Source of the DNA: Sipunculus nudus | Lineage: Eukaryota > Annelida > Sipuncula > Golfingiida > Sipunculidae | Assembly (NCBI GenBank): GCA_026874595.1 | Contig: CM049310.1 | Span: forward strand, 89,101,556-89,165,555 | Direction of reading: 5' to 3' | Length of the DNA stretch: 64,000 nucleotides | Shown here: one piece after another, positions 12,801 to 27,800 of the stretch | How positions within the stretch are numbered: position 1 is the stretch's first letter | How the letters are laid out: every line of letters starts with the position of its first letter | Notes under the pieces: model-generated | What the model was told of the DNA's origin: nothing | The model's database searches: none | Seen by the model: only the letters and a program-made list of their open reading frames with translations | Translations under genes and position numbers: made by a program

Positions 12801-15800
12801 AATTAAATACAACAATATTTCAATGATAATTATTTCATCTGTGAAAGTCTCTGCAAACTTAAAACTTATAATTTAGAGATTCTTCCCAAAAGTTTGTGGT
12901 AGTCTTTGTGTATAAATTGTACTCCCGGTCCAACCAACAGCACTGAAGTACATAATTTCAGCAAAGTAACTCATGACAACCTTGTTACCACTGCTAAGGT
13001 AATGTGATTATAAGGTCAATGTGATGACTGACTGTTATCTGAAAGGAGGCACAATAAGTCGTTATGTGATGGAGCACTTGTGAACATTCACAAACACAAT
13101 GCTTTCAATGCCAAAAACTGTAACATCATGCTAATCCATCATCACATTGAGATACATTAACTGTTTAAAGTATTAATGGACGTCCTTGTTATGGAGGGCA
13201 GGGCTGACCTATCAATCTGTGATGCCACTACTGAGTCGGTCAACAGTGATAAACATTTCTCTAGGCTTGGATTCATAAATTTCCTACACTAAGACACAGC
13301 ACATACCAAACTCCGACCAAAATCCTGTTTATATGATGGGTCTTGTAATCATAAATTTTGGCAAAGGCTTATGTGTTCTCTGAATGCTATTCTAATTGCA
13401 AATAAATTACCTTAAAGACGGGTAACTGACATAAATTTATTATCAGTATTCTAACATTATAAATCAGTCGGTATGTGTAAACAGGCTTAAGGTCCAAAAT
13501 AATGGCTAACAGATCATTGTGTGGTCAGTAAAACCATTACTGCACAGCTTGATTAGTTATCAAGGACTCAGCGATCAAAAATATACTAAAATACCTATAG
13601 ATGTCACATTCAACCTTCTGTTACGGATAATCAGCACTGGTCGACTACATACCACATAGATAATTTCAATTATATTACATAAAATGAACCTAAATGAAGT
13701 TCGGTTATTGCTTTTCCGAGATGGAGCAGGTATGCCAGGCATGTATTCATTAGCCTTGCACCAAGCCCAGCATGGGGAGGCAGTAACATTGAGTTTATTC
13801 AGTCTGATAGCGGCAATCAATGTGGAACATGCCAGGGGGAATATCCTGAAGGCACCAGGAAACCAAACACATGGTCTCACTTGTGAACTGAACTCGCTCT
13901 TCTGAGCCCCACCCCCAGCCCAACTTTTTCATACCTTGGAGGGTTATGCGTCCCCCACTGTCTGTTTGTTTGACTTAAAAAAAAAAGTTACCTATTTTGG
14001 TACCTGACGTCTGTTAACTGAGGATATTCCTTTGTACCTTTAATTAAAATAGGTCAGAAAACTCCCATCCCATGGTACACAGTCTGTTTGTTTCAATTAA
14101 CCATGTTTTATAACAAGTGGGGGGGGGCTCCACTATAATCACTATACATTCAACAAGGACATCTTGTGGCAAGTCAGACAAACCACAGTTTTGCAAAATG
14201 AGTTTTGAAACGACTGAACTTTTGCACATAAGCAACCAACCACCTTCAGTTACTCTGTTTTTCTGTTTGTCAACATGGGTGCACATACTGTGTTTACTAA
14301 CAACCGGTAGATAAACAAGCTCATTCATCCGTCACAGAGGCAAGATCAAGATAAGAATCTTTCTCAGCATAAATCACCAACAGTTCATTAATATATACAC
14401 AGAATAAGTCAGAAATCATATATTCTACATATAAGGCAGGCGAGTAGCTTTAGATTTCGGTGTGGCTCCAGATAGAGAGTCCAATCTGGTTACTTTGTTT
14501 AGTCTTGGAAGAGATAAGAGCTTGTCTGAGAGTAATTCCCAATGCATTCATAAACTAGAAATGTGCTCATAGAGCACAGACCTCCCCCAAGGCAGCTCAT
14601 TACCCCCTTAAGGCACTGTCAGAAATGCAACATTTCCCAATTGATATAAAATGGCCCCCATGCTGTACGATGATTTAGTGACACCTTCAGGGAAACCACA
14701 CATGCATGTGGAGTGACGTCATTGTCCTCTGTAACGTCACGTCTATATTAATGTCACTCCAAAGATGGCCATAATGTCACATGCTACTTCCCAGAGTAAA
14801 CAATATGTGCTATACTGTATACAACCCTACAAAACACTCATTCCAGGGTAATTTACCCATGGACCAACCCAAAAATTTATTCCTTTTATCATTAACAAGC
14901 TTTCCTGAAAATGTCATCAAAATCAGTTCACACCTTTCTGAGTAATGTTGCTAACAGACAAACCAATGCCACCAAAAACATCTCCCCCCCCCCCCCCCTT
15001 GCCTGGCAGAGGTAACAGTCTGCTTTATACAAGCTTAAATGCATATAAAAACATAAACAGAAAACTAGTATAAGCTACAAATGCATTAATGATGGGTTAT
15101 TATGTAGGGATATTGGTAAAAGCTCAGTCTACAAAAATTCCACACCCTGTGTAAGCTCAAGTAAATAATCCCAATGATAAAATGGCATTCCTTCTGTAAA
15201 CAGCTCCATTCAAGTTTCCATCCAGTCATATAAATCCAATCTGTGCTCTTAAGTGATCTTATAAGACTGCACACTAAGGGATCCAGACCGGCATAACAAA
15301 GAGCTTCTGAAAAGGTCATGGTAGTCTTTACCTCGTGTTTGTGCCCTAACTCGTGTACACTGGATGATCAGATGAACATTGTAACAACAACAGATATGTG
15401 TTCTGTTTTGCCTGATTAATATCATCTCATGGACTCGTGGTTTGCTATTTGTTTAATAAAGGGTGATTGTTATGATACTTCTGATTTGGAATCGAAACAA
15501 ACTCAAGAGGCTGTCAATAAATGTCATGTTTTAATTCTTGTTTCCAAATTCCTGGACATCACATTAGGCTTGTGACATATGGCCAAGCTGGGGTATGGTC
15601 TTAATAGAGACATATATTTTAAGGTTTATCCAAAGAGAGAGCTCAGAAAAACACCATTGTGTTTATTTATTTCTGCTGTCTAGCTCAGACAAATAAGGTC
15701 ATGGCTACCTGAAACATCATCTATTAATGTACATATGTCAAAGGTTTACTGTCTGATCAACTGCTTCATAACAAAATGATACAATACTTGCCCCTGGAGA

Positions 15801-18800
15801 CTAATGGAATTGACAAGGAAGCTGAGCCTGAACAGATTAGAAGTGAGAGAGAGACTTTTTTATTGTGAAACATGACAATATGAAACCCCAAAGCCAAAAA
15901 TGAACACAAGTCATTTCTCTGAGAGGGGAGTATATATTTGTCCGTGTGATTCTAAATATGGAACACCACTCTGTAGCTGGATGAATATTTTATCATTAGC
16001 GTTCCTTTCTACAGACCTGTAAACAAGGGTTTCATAGCATCCAATACCCTTAACCAAATAATTCATGACCAGAAATCTTGCACTTTACAAATACTGCTTT
16101 ATAATCCTATTAATAAAGCAGTACTTTTGACGCATTTTGAAAATATTTCAACTGTCACACTGATATAAGAAACTGGTTAAACAGTAGAGCTAATCACAGT
16201 ATTTACTATTCAATACTATAACATATATATTAAATATATACTATGCCTGAACACATTCAATAATACTATTTAGTAATATACCAGATTTGCTAAATCTTGG
16301 ATTTTATTTTTCAATGATGGCTGTGTTTTGGGTTTGAGTGGAATGCCCACACAGAAAGAATCATCGAGGGAGGGCTGCTCACATCAATTAGTAGCAACAG
16401 GATGCTCGGTAAATTCCACTCCCCTTACAAACTTGTTCTGTATTACATTTAATTAGTGCTTTGGATATATGCAGAAGACCAGAGGAAACACTATCATTCC
16501 ACAAACATAACCTGGCACGTGGCAGAGGGCTACGGAGGGGAGATGTACGAGTATCGTTATCTTTTTTCTTGTACTTTTTTCACAACTGACTGCCTGCCTC
16601 ATCAATTAAACCCGACATGCTGGGTAAGAAAACCCACCCAGCACCTTGCGGCGGAGATTTTCATTCCTAGATTCATGGTTATAAAAAACAAGCATTTACC
16701 TGCAAAATGTCAGGTTAAGACATCCAGGGGATGCCTGCACCACATTTAGACAGACATTTCCTGCCGTAAACAATTCCTGCACGTCTACACTATCTGCTTT
16801 CTTGTTCCTGCTGATGCACCTAACTCTACGGGTCTTTTATAGACAAACACATAACAAATTTCACAAAACTGGAATGTCACTCAATAAAGCACATACCTCT
16901 GCCAAGGCCAAACAAAACACACAAAAAAATCCTAATAGTTTTACTCCTCCATATCGATCTGCCTAAAAATTTAATGTGGTCCTCACTAACCATACCCCTC
17001 TACATAGGTGGTGGAAATTAGATGGGTTGCCTTTCTATAATCTCTTGACACACACAAACCCAACAACAGACATTGAGGAGGTCATTGTGTTGTTAGCTAT
17101 CAGTGGAATAAGAAAGGTGACTAAATCCTATCCTTCTGTCCATCTTTACAGAATCTGCTTCCTGTACTTATTCCCAAGTAATAAATAGCTATATAATAGC
17201 CCATACTATAACTACTGGTATATAACCATAACTGTTTCTGTGGTAACAAAATGAAACACATTTTCTTAAATATGACCAAGTTCATCTGAAATATGACTAA
17301 GATTTCTCATGCAAAATCAAGAATTCTAGTAACAAAATGAGATATATGTTATCACCTGGAGGAGCTAGTTTGTTTATCCAACTAGGGTACAGGGACTTGG
17401 CCCACAGCCAGAAGATGTATTAAGCCCTGCCTTGAGAACATAAGCAGAACATCAAGAGGCTGCCTGCCTGGTCTGAACAAGTTCAGCCAGTCATTGATAG
17501 CTGTAGCAGAATGCAGAATGATTAACCCCCCCCCCCCCAGGCTGCAATGATTCTGAATCTCAGCTCTTGTTGTAAACCTTCAACCCCACACATTTTTTGT
17601 TATTGATGAACTGTCAGAACACTTGTAATACTTTTGTTCTCCTTTACCAATGAGGATTTTCTTTGGTTAAATGAAAATTCTCAAAACAAATTAGGCATTA
17701 TGACCTCTACCAAGGAGGTAATGTTATCACCCAAGTCTGTATGTTGGTTAGTTGATTTGTTTATCTGTATGCAAACTGTTTTGGACAAGGGCCAGGGATG
17801 AAATCCCATTAAAGTTCAGCATAGGTTCTGTTGAACGGGCAATTCTAGTACTTAATTTAGCTAACCAGTGGTATATGGCTTCTACCATTAAATATTGCAG
17901 TTTCATGCTTACAGTTTGCACACAGGTGTCACATATAAAGAGTCACAGGCAGTAAAGATTCACAGACATATGCAGTTTTAAGGTCTTAATATGGTCAAAC
18001 TACCTTGGTTCAGTTTTAAGTTTAAAATATACACTGAAACAACATAAAAGTCCCAATGACATATATACATATTATGAATCTTCAGAATATCCTCTATTAG
18101 GGCAAAAAAAAAAAAAAAAAAAAAAAAGGTATGGTTCTCAGGCACTTCTTTTCAGAAATCAGTGTGGGCGGATTTATTACCTTTTTTGTATTTTTCGATA
18201 AAAATACCTTATGGTCAGGGAAAAGCATGATAATAAGAAGTTTTTCTAAACAAGTAAAAGCACTTCATAATAACAAAGGAAAACCTTTCAAAATTGCATT
18301 ATTTTAATATCTTCTTGAAAGATGACATTCAAAATAAAAATGTTTGATGCAGGGGATTATAATTGACACAGGCCGTGCCTGAGAACCATACCTTTTATTT
18401 TTTTGGCCTGTAATCTTATTTTTGTTGTTGGTCTGAAGATATCAAAATTTAAAGCAAATTTTTCATTTAAAAAAAAAAAATGCAATATAAATTAAATCTG
18501 GCAGTAGGTAAGCATTTAACAATAACATCAACTTAAATATACACAAACATCTCCAGGCGTTCTTTTTAACAGCATGTGTATCATCTTTCCTTCTATTTAA
18601 ATTCTAATTTTAAAATTCTTTAACACATTTGCTGAGAATGGCTTGAATTACACTGTCTGACTCAATATAAAAAATAAATAAATAAATGAAAATCCCTCTC
18701 TGGCCATTAATCTCAGTGTTTTTAATTACTAGAGTCAAACAAATTTATTTTTTAAGTGCTTAAATTAAAGATGAACACAAGTTCCTATCATCCATGGCCA

Positions 18801-21800
18801 AAAGCCAGTTAAGCCATCTGCAGTCCTGGGGGGACTGACATGCTTTTACAAGCAGGGCCTGGTCCCCACATGGCCTGCATGAAAGGCCTGTCATAAACAG
18901 TCCCCTCCTAGATTACTCAGACTGTTCTTGTCAGCCCAGCACCCAGACAGCAGCTGCTTCAGCAGTCAGGTGTGTCACCTGTAACAGCACTACAGTCAGC
19001 AGAGCTGTACTCCATCCCTACTGCTAACAGCAGTGGCCGAGGCAGCAGGGACGAATTTCCAGGGATCATACACCTATATATCCATCAACACATTTCAGGG
19101 ACTCTTAAAGGATTTCCAATCCAATTTTATAAATTTCAAGGACTCTATTGAACTGCACGTCCCCCATTGGACGATATTCACATTTTGGTGGTTTGCGGTT
19201 TGTGAGTGGACCTCCTTAGGCCGTCAATTTAATTTTGAGGCATACAGGAAATACAAGCCCGCAATCTGAAACACACGGTTATATGTATTCATTGTATAAC
19301 CATAATTTTAATTTACATACACACTTCCTCTATAATATAGAGTAATTATAGCGTCTACAAAATGTGTACTTGAATGTGATAAAGCATCAGTAAACCCCCT
19401 CTTATTTTCACTTTTACCTAAAACATTACAACTAACATTATTAAATGCGCTAACATGGAGCTTTCTCATGTAAATTAAGTAAACAGGCTTCAGTTATGAA
19501 ACTACACTTTTTTCCAAGAATAATCTGCTTGACAGGTTCAAACTGATGTCTTTGAAGATGCTTGTGTAATCAATACTACGTTGTTAGCCACACCAGTCTC
19601 TACAGAAATCCAACACCTACAGCTTAATTAAAGGAGTTACCACTGGTAAGAAGCCTTCAACATTCTGTAGCGTTCATGGGCTATAAAAAGGAATATGGAG
19701 GTATAAATCTGAAACTGGATCCCAGCGCTGTGCTACAGGCATGAATGATTAGTAATGTTTACACCAGGATATCAGCTACAGGTGGACAAAATTTCCACAT
19801 GTGTCTGTCATACTAGTTCCTTAATCTCATCATTGCAGCAGTTTTTCTGACTCATTACAACATTTTTAACAAAGGGACCAATCCTAAGATACCTTGACAC
19901 AGCATAAAACTTATATTAACACCCACACCCACACATATACACACTTCTTTAGGGATATGATACTTTCATATTGTCCTCAGCTGTTCTGAATAAGTTCTCT
20001 CATTAAACCAGTAAAGCCTCTTTGATGTGTCAGTTAGAGACTCTTCTATCAGCTCTTGAAAGGCATTATTCCAATTAACTCAAGTACCAAAAATGCTTAA
20101 CCAGGCCAGCAAGGCCTGGCCCAGGGGTTTCAATAACCGCCGGCTACCGGCGTTTTTCACCGGCTATTGTAGTATGTGTCGCCGGCTACTTTTTCCGGTC
20201 CCTAATCAGGTCTGTTCTACCGCCCGGCACAAGATAAGAAACCTTCAGTTCCCGCCCAGTCGTGAAAAAAATAAATGTGTACGCGTGGCTCGCGGTTTAT
20301 TACTTGTATCACCAGATTAATATTACTAGTGACCCCTGCCAGATATATCGTAAGGCGTAAAAAAAGTCTTTGTTTCCGGTTACCCGACCGACCCTAGATT
20401 TACTATGGGACCCTAAAATTTTTATTTGGATTCTGATTGCAAAACCAGTAAAAGTCGAGGTCTGTGCGTGGAATTTTTAGGTGAAGTACGACTTAATGTC
20501 AACAACTTTAATCTGTCATACAGATACAAATTACCATGTTTTGAGATCGTCACTGACAGTTCAAATATACCCTCGAAAACGGCGCGTGGACGGTCATATT
20601 CATTAGCGGGTTCGTCAGCTTAGAACGTAGTTCTGCGCAACAACTTTTTTTAATTTATAGGAAGCAGATAAATATCAAAAGTGTTCCACTGGAGAAATAA
20701 GCAACTTCTTTCAAGCTATGAACGTGGCCTCCTCCGCGAATGTCTGATAGCCGTGACCCGTCTGAGAACTGATTTGAGATCGTTCAAATTTGCCATAAGC
20801 CCCGAACATTTGCATCTTCCGTAAGGCCTCATTAATGGCCCGCTTGTATGCACGGTCGCTAGTCGGCAATATTCGGAAGTGAGTGCCATCTTCGGCTATG
20901 CAAATGAGTTGAAATGAACCAATGACATGACGTTTCGTCACTGCATGTAACCGTGGTTACCTATTTGGGTACATATATACCCGTATTTGTTCTGTCAATG
21001 ATCACCTGAACCTGCGCTTGGGCGCTTGCAGGAGTAAAAACGAACGATTTAATGAACGTTGGCCGGTCATTTAACGGAAAGTTAAACGCAAATTTGGCGG
21101 TAACACGTGGTGATCATTCATTTTTGGCGATATTCTTTTATATAACGGCGGTAAATGATAAGAGCATATTCATAACTGCGATGTCAAATTTGACACCGAC
21201 GGATTGCCGATGTACATTTCTTATTTTAAACAAATATACTGATGTTATGATCACTTTATTTCCCCCAACTTAATGCGTGCGTACTACATCGTGGTTCAAC
21301 AGTGTCATTTCGCAATTTCTGAGGGCAAATGAATGGCCGGCCGCTCATGTTAGCCTAAGAAGGTAAACCTGCCTGATCGCATACTTAAATCAGCGACCAG
21401 CTGATCATTCCTTAAAAGTTACTTCGCTTCACTTCTTATAAGAGATTGAACAAACCCCTATTTCTCCAAGAGAAAATGGTTCTAATTGGTCAATATTTGA
21501 TCATACTGTACACGGATTGGCACAGATATGCATAAACATAATCCTATTTACCATTTTATTCTGAAAATATGTCGCATAAACTGAATAAAAATTTTTAAAC
21601 AAGGGACCTATGGGTCACGACGCTCAGCTGTTATATATGGTAAAAAAATATTTTTTAGAAATGAGGCACATGCTGGTTTTGTGTGGTAATAAATATAAGC
21701 TGTATTATGAGTTGTATGTATGATTTTGATAGTATCTTTGGAGACAGGGAAGAGGATTGATTTCATTTATTTTATTAACAAATGGAGTGCTATTGTCACA

Positions 21801-24800
21801 CAGATTTTGACTTGGCCATATAACTTATAAGCAGAACATATAAGATAAGAGTTTAACTATTTATTAAAAAAATTACAAATATTGTCCCAAATATAATTTT
21901 TATTAAAAATAATAAGAGAATCATATGATTTTTTAAAATGAAATATAACTGATATGATTATTAAAATAATATTAAAGAATATATTCATGAATGCATTCAT
22001 GAATACATTTTGAAAGTATTTGCACGAGTATTCATATACTTTCATTTTTACCTGAATTCCCATTCTTTATGCAAGAAATTTTATAATGGAGTACATAATC
22101 ATATTCGTATTTAAATACAATTACAAAGTATTTGCACCATGTCTGGTATTTATTCAGTTTTCACCAAACAATGATTTTGAGAATCCAGAATATACAAAAT
22201 TCACACATTTAAATAATGATCATAAGTACCTGGTTTTATGGCTTTTATTTATATTAGAAATTAACTGTAAAAAATTCATTTTGGACTAATTTCACATCAA
22301 TGTACACACTAGACACAGTAGGATTCAAGATTAATATTATCAACTACATCTTTGTCTATCATTAATTTCCTTCATATAAATCCCAGTGATTAGTAATGAA
22401 TAATATGATTTACTTCTTTATCATTAAAAATGAACTGAAAAATGCCATAGGTTACTGCATGGTGTTATTTGGAATATGTGACATACTACCCATCGATACA
22501 AGATTCTTATATCATCAGTAACTGCAAGTTAATTTCCTGTTATTAAAAACTAACAAATTCCTTTTCTATTTTTCTTTAATTTGTTATTAAAAACCAAGAA
22601 AAATTTATTAAATTATTGTTAATTGTTATGTTGTTGGTTAAAACTACTAGATGAGTTGGGTTGGACACCTGGATCAACTGTGGCTGGCCATAAGCTGCCT
22701 GGATTCTCGCCTCAAGCGTGCATAATTTGATGAAAGGTCAACAAGGTCAACATACAGGTGACTCAAGAGGGGCTGGAGAGAGCCAAAGTCTGACAGGGTC
22801 TCATAAAAAACATTAATAAAAGCTACAATATTTGGCCAATTTCTTTCAGCTTTCTAAACTAAAAAGCTGAAATCCTTATGTGAGCATGATATGAAAATTA
22901 TATCAACAGTGCTCTCAGGAAACAAACATGCCATGGTCACAGTTGGGCAAAATTTAAGGTACTAATTTTATATTTATACTAATAACTTATAAAATTTGAA
23001 AAATTCAGAACTAATTTTGGGTATTCAATTGAATCTTGATTAAATAATGTTACATCCCTGACAATAAAATATCTAGCTTCAGCAATGCCCTTGTTAAGGG
23101 AGTAAATATATTTCTTGATTTTTTACAAAGTGCATTATGTTTAGGCCCATAAATTAAAAAAAATACACAATACTGACATCATTTCTGGCATGTGCATAGC
23201 GAATGTATAGAAAAATATGTATATTATATATGATCAAAGTCAGATCAGTGGTTTTGATATTAGGCAGTCTTAAAGTGTAACAATGAGTTTTTAATGGAAA
23301 AATGAAGTTTTTCATTGATATCTCTAAGGAATTAAGTCCTAGTGACCAAATTCTTGGCATGGTAGGGGATTTTGGAGAAATCTAACTGTATGCCAAATTT
23401 AAGGAACTTAGAGCTGAAGCTCGGGAGCTGAGCTCTAGCAAACTGCATAACACTAGCAATATGTGTCATGGTGCTTGAAAACTTGAATAAAATCTACAGT
23501 TTTTGATCAACTGGTTTCAAATTTTTGGTTTTAACATTTGAAATGCTAACAAAAACATACTGTGAAAATTAAATCCACAGCAGTTACAGCAAAAAAACGT
23601 GCCATGGTCAAAGTTGGGCAAAATTTAAGGAACCAATTTTTTATTTTTGCTAATATTTTAAAAAATTTAAAAGATTTTGATATAATTTTGGGTATACAAT
23701 TTAATTTTGATTAATAAAAGTAATATTACTTGAAAAAAAGTGCTTAGCTTTAACAAGTTTTGTGTTAAGTGATAAAATTTCTTTCCTGATTATTTACAAA
23801 ATGCATTATGTTTGGGCCCATAACTTTTTTAAATTATATAATACAGACCTAATTTCTGGCATGTACATAGGAATTATATAGAGGATTATTTATAGGAAAT
23901 ATGAGGAAAAACAGATGAGTGGTTTTGATATTAGGCAGTCCTGAAGTGTGAAAATAGGTTTTTAATAAAAAATTGAGGTTTTTCCTTATTTTCTCAAAGG
24001 AATGAAGTCGCAAAGACCCAGTTTTTGGCTTGGTAGGAGATCTTGGGGACATCTAACAGTATGCTGAATTTTGGATTCCTAGGTCTTACGGTTTCAAAAC
24101 GTGCCACATCTACGGACGGACGGACGGACGGACAGACGGACGGACGGACGACGGACAATGGACCACGACTATAGCTCAGATGACTTATAGTCAGCTGAGC
24201 TAAAAAAATCCCAACCTACCTACCCTATTTTTCTCTGGCATGTAATCGAAAACAAAGACTTTTTTTAAGCCTAATTTTCGTTCAAACGGGGAAATGTGTA
24301 TGTGCCAAGCTATAAGACAACCAGTTGCGCTCAAACTATATACATGTATTTAACAAGACCTACCTTTTCATAATGTGCCGTATTTTATTGCTTTTAACTG
24401 AATAAAAACTTTGCCCCTGGACCCAACCCCGGGACCCCTGCCATCTAGGAAGAGCCACCTACTTTTCACAAATAACCGTCTGCTCCTGAACTTGTTGAAA
24501 CCCCTGCTGGCCCAATGGTTTCATTGGAGAAAACACCACTGGTTCACACTGGAGAATAACTGATTATTATCCCGGACCCTGTCCTTCAGAAACACTGCCA
24601 ATCTGGTCCCTGACCCTGAACATATTTTCTTGTGCATTTTTACTCATAAAAGCTGGCTCGGGTATGTATACTTGGGTAAGACAATAGATTACTCAGCAAA
24701 AAGCTGAACTGCTAATAATCAGAATGAGCAAATAAAAAAAACAGGGAACTGGGAAAAGCTGCTCAACCTACAACTTTTTTCTTCTATCCAGAAGATGCAT

Positions 24801-27800
24801 ATTCCCTCCCACATCTATGATTGATCTCAACCACATTTTTTTCTAGCTTCAGGTTGCAGGATCCCTCACCCACTTAAAGATGTAAAATCATTTATCCATT
24901 TTCTCCAATCTACAAGATGCAGAAGCCTGCCATATGTTTTTCTATCCTTAACATCCATATTCCTCCTTCCTTTTTCTGTTTTCAAGATGTAGAATACCTC
25001 CCAAATATTTTTTGTATCTAAAAAATGTTGAATTCCTCCTTCCCTTTTTGTAACTACAACCCCCCCCCCCCCCCCACGTGTATCAAATATTCAGGCTTGT
25101 TCGGCTATAACATTTGTGACAGTGTTATAAGTATACACAGAGGGTACTTACTTAGACTTCTTGGCCATCCTGTATGGTAGTGTACCCAGTATCCTCTCCA
25201 TCATGGCTAAGTGTTCCCGGTTGTCATGAGTCTACAACACCAAACAAGTCAATCTGTGTATAATCTTAGTTCAACAGTAAGATATAAACTTAAAATTATT
25301 TAAAACAACCTGGCTTATACCCTTGAACAACTGATATAATTCCCCTTTATTAACCATTACTGTTAAGGTTGTAATTATATATTACCTCAAGATATACTTA
25401 TACAGTGATACTCCAGTCATAATATGATGCATGATATCACGATAATAGTGAATATTTATATTAATATTTTTGAAAGTATAATGATTACCTTTACACATGA
25501 TTTCATTTGATTCACTGAAATAAAAGTTATCCTTGAAAATAAATTGTTTTCTGAACACAGAAAGACCTTCCATTATCTTTAAATAATAAGCCTGAAAGGG
25601 CAGGTGTATGTACCAAAACTGTGGACAAAAATGTATGTCATGACATCACAATAAAAGGGAAGCTAAAGATAGGTTATCGCAGCTGTAAGATATCATAATG
25701 ATCCCAGATATCAGTTATCATCAAAAACCTAGAAAACACATTTACATTTTAAAATTTAGCAAGACGGCAGCAGTAGCACATACTGTGATCACATGAAAGC
25801 TAACCTCTACTATGTAAATAAAAGATCCCCTTAAAGCATTGATTACTGTGTTGTCTACTAACCTGGAACAACGTGAATCCTGTGTAAAGTTCAAACATAA
25901 TGCAACCTATACTCCACACGTCACAGGGCTGTGACCAACCAAGTTCTGTAAATGGAAGAAAAACATATCAAGTCGAGGTTTTTTTCTTTAAGAGTTTTTC
26001 CTAAAGGATAGGTCCACAGCCTGTATAAGGAAATGTCTCCTGTATCGTCATGTACGACAGTTCTACTACAAACTGTGCTCAATGCAGCAAGTTTTCTACA
26101 GTAAGGCTTTTCACAATTAATAGGGATCTATAATTAATTTCAGAATGATCAGTAATGTAAAGTTATGCTCAATGCACACTTAGCTTTGTTGAATGAATGG
26201 GCATGTTGGACACTAGGGGGCTCTGGTTGTTTGAGTGCAGTTTTAAAACAGGCAATCATTTACAAAATCCACTCGTTTAGATGTACGGTAAACTGGTTGA
26301 ACAACAAGGTGCAGACAGGAAACTCATATTTTATTGAATAAACTGATTTAGGCTTTTGTGTAAGGAATAAAGTGTGGACACTAAACATACAATTTCCAAA
26401 CTAAAGCAAAGTGAGTTCAGTATAATCTGATTAGATGTGAGCCAGGTGCGGATAAGACCTTGGGAAGACTGAAAGTAAGCGTGTTTAAATTTGGAGAATA
26501 TAAACCTAGTCTTGTCTATGAGACTATAAACTGATTATTTACCTAGAATGACCTCCGGTGATCTGTAATGCCTCGTTGAGACGATGGTGCTGTGATGTTC
26601 ATGGTCAAATGTCGCTGAACCAAAGTCGATTAACCGAACGTCTGTACTCTGTACTCTTTTATAGTCTTTCCTCTGTGAACAAATAACACGAAATCATCAA
26701 ACAACTTGCAGTGACCCAACAATTCTTGTTAATCTGTTAGTTTTTAGTTTATTTTAACAGTTACTCATACATAACATGATGAGTATATACTTACTTTTTT
26801 TATGAATTTATGACTGACATGAATCAATTGTTAACTCTTACCTTATTAACAAAAATAAATTAAAACTGACAAAATTTCAAACAATGTAATTCCAAATTAC
26901 ATCGATTAATATAGTTTATTTAGTCCCACTTGTGTTACAGATTTTAACCCTATACAAATTTAATAATTCCCAAAAAGTTATTGCACATGATAGAAAAAAG
27001 GTAATGTTTGGTAATATTAAGAAAACACACAGGTACCAACAGCCAACTTCACAATGCATTATTCAATAAGAAGGTTCCACACACAAATGATGTCATACCG
27101 AAGTAAAAAACATAGTAAAATCAAAATGCATGGCAAGGTTTCAGGCATTAAAAATGCTCCAACTAAACAACAGTAGTGTCAAGATGATAGAAGACCTATG
27201 TCATACTGAGTGTACAACACAAAACAAAAAGAAACAAAATTAAGATCGGGCAAAGGAAAATAAACAAAATATAGGTATCAACCACAACAGCAGCTTATCC
27301 TAATAACATACAACCCTTCTACCATACCCTTCCCCTGAACCTACATAAAGATAGGGCCCTCCAACAACACAGGGACATCCCCCTGTGCCCACATCAAACT
27401 GCAGCCACTTATCACCAAATACCAGAACTTCAAACCATATGGGCAGTTTAAAATCAATTTCAATAGAAATGATTTTAAAAAAAATCGAAATGTTTTTCAT
27501 ATGACTGCTCAGTCTTGCTGTTTGCTCCTGAAAGCATTAGTTTGATCAACTGTCACTCCAGACATTTCCATCTCCATGCATATTTTCAATCTTAGGCACT
27601 TTTCCCAGATTGCTCCAGGATTTTTATACCCTTTAAATCTAAAAAAAATTGGAATAAAACATTGCCTTATAGGGTAAGACATAAGTTTAATAATTTATGG
27701 ATCTTCACAAAAAAGGAAATTTGGCACAATGACTGCTTTCATTAATATTAAATAGCTACCAAGCTGTTTTTATCTTAACCCAAGGTCATAAGTAAGAAAG

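Larger units (their letters stand above)
21605..24205. mobile_element. Repeat element bounded by CTCAGCTG and CAGCTGAG, nested
   Basis: Left GACCTATGGGTCACGACGCT then CAGCTG; right GACTTATAGTCAGCTGAGCT then AAAA. The same pair of ends bounds 56645-57990. The interior holds a 672-bp tandem duplication and ends with a GACG microsatellite. It has no coding capacity and sits inside the larger 20.1-24.5 kb element. Confidence 0.6.
20122..24506. mobile_element. 4.4 kb composite DNA element with CAGGGGTTTCAA inverted ends
   Basis: CAGGGGTTTCAA at 20122 is mirrored by TTGAAACCCCTG ending at 24506. CTGGCC sits directly outside both ends; shifting the boundary by one base gives CCTGGCCC against GCTGGCCC, an 8-bp duplication with one mismatch, as for hAT elements. 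The first 1.3 kb is CpG-rich and unlike the flanks, and carries an open minus frame at 20711-20941 of unknown nature. The rest is occupied by the 21.6-24.2 kb repeat. No transposase motif was recognised. Age and superfamily are inferred. Confidence 0.5.
8252..25151 (-). other. 17 kb repeat-filled CLK intron
   Basis: Lies between the LAMMER exon and the proximal LDW exon. It holds SINE-like pieces (about 8.7 and 12.6 kb), copies of a 480-bp interspersed repeat (9.7, 11.3, 14.0 kb), a MITE (18.1 kb), a 4.4 kb nested element (20.1-24.5 kb), and poly-C and poly-A runs. No coding exon was recognised in it. Confidence 0.8.

Noticed and set aside
20093-20623. CpG-rich open frames at 20093-20320 and 20426-20623 as gene exons or a CpG-island promoter
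   Set aside because: They lie inside an element with inverted ends deep in a kinase intron; no domain, no gene start nearby on either strand.
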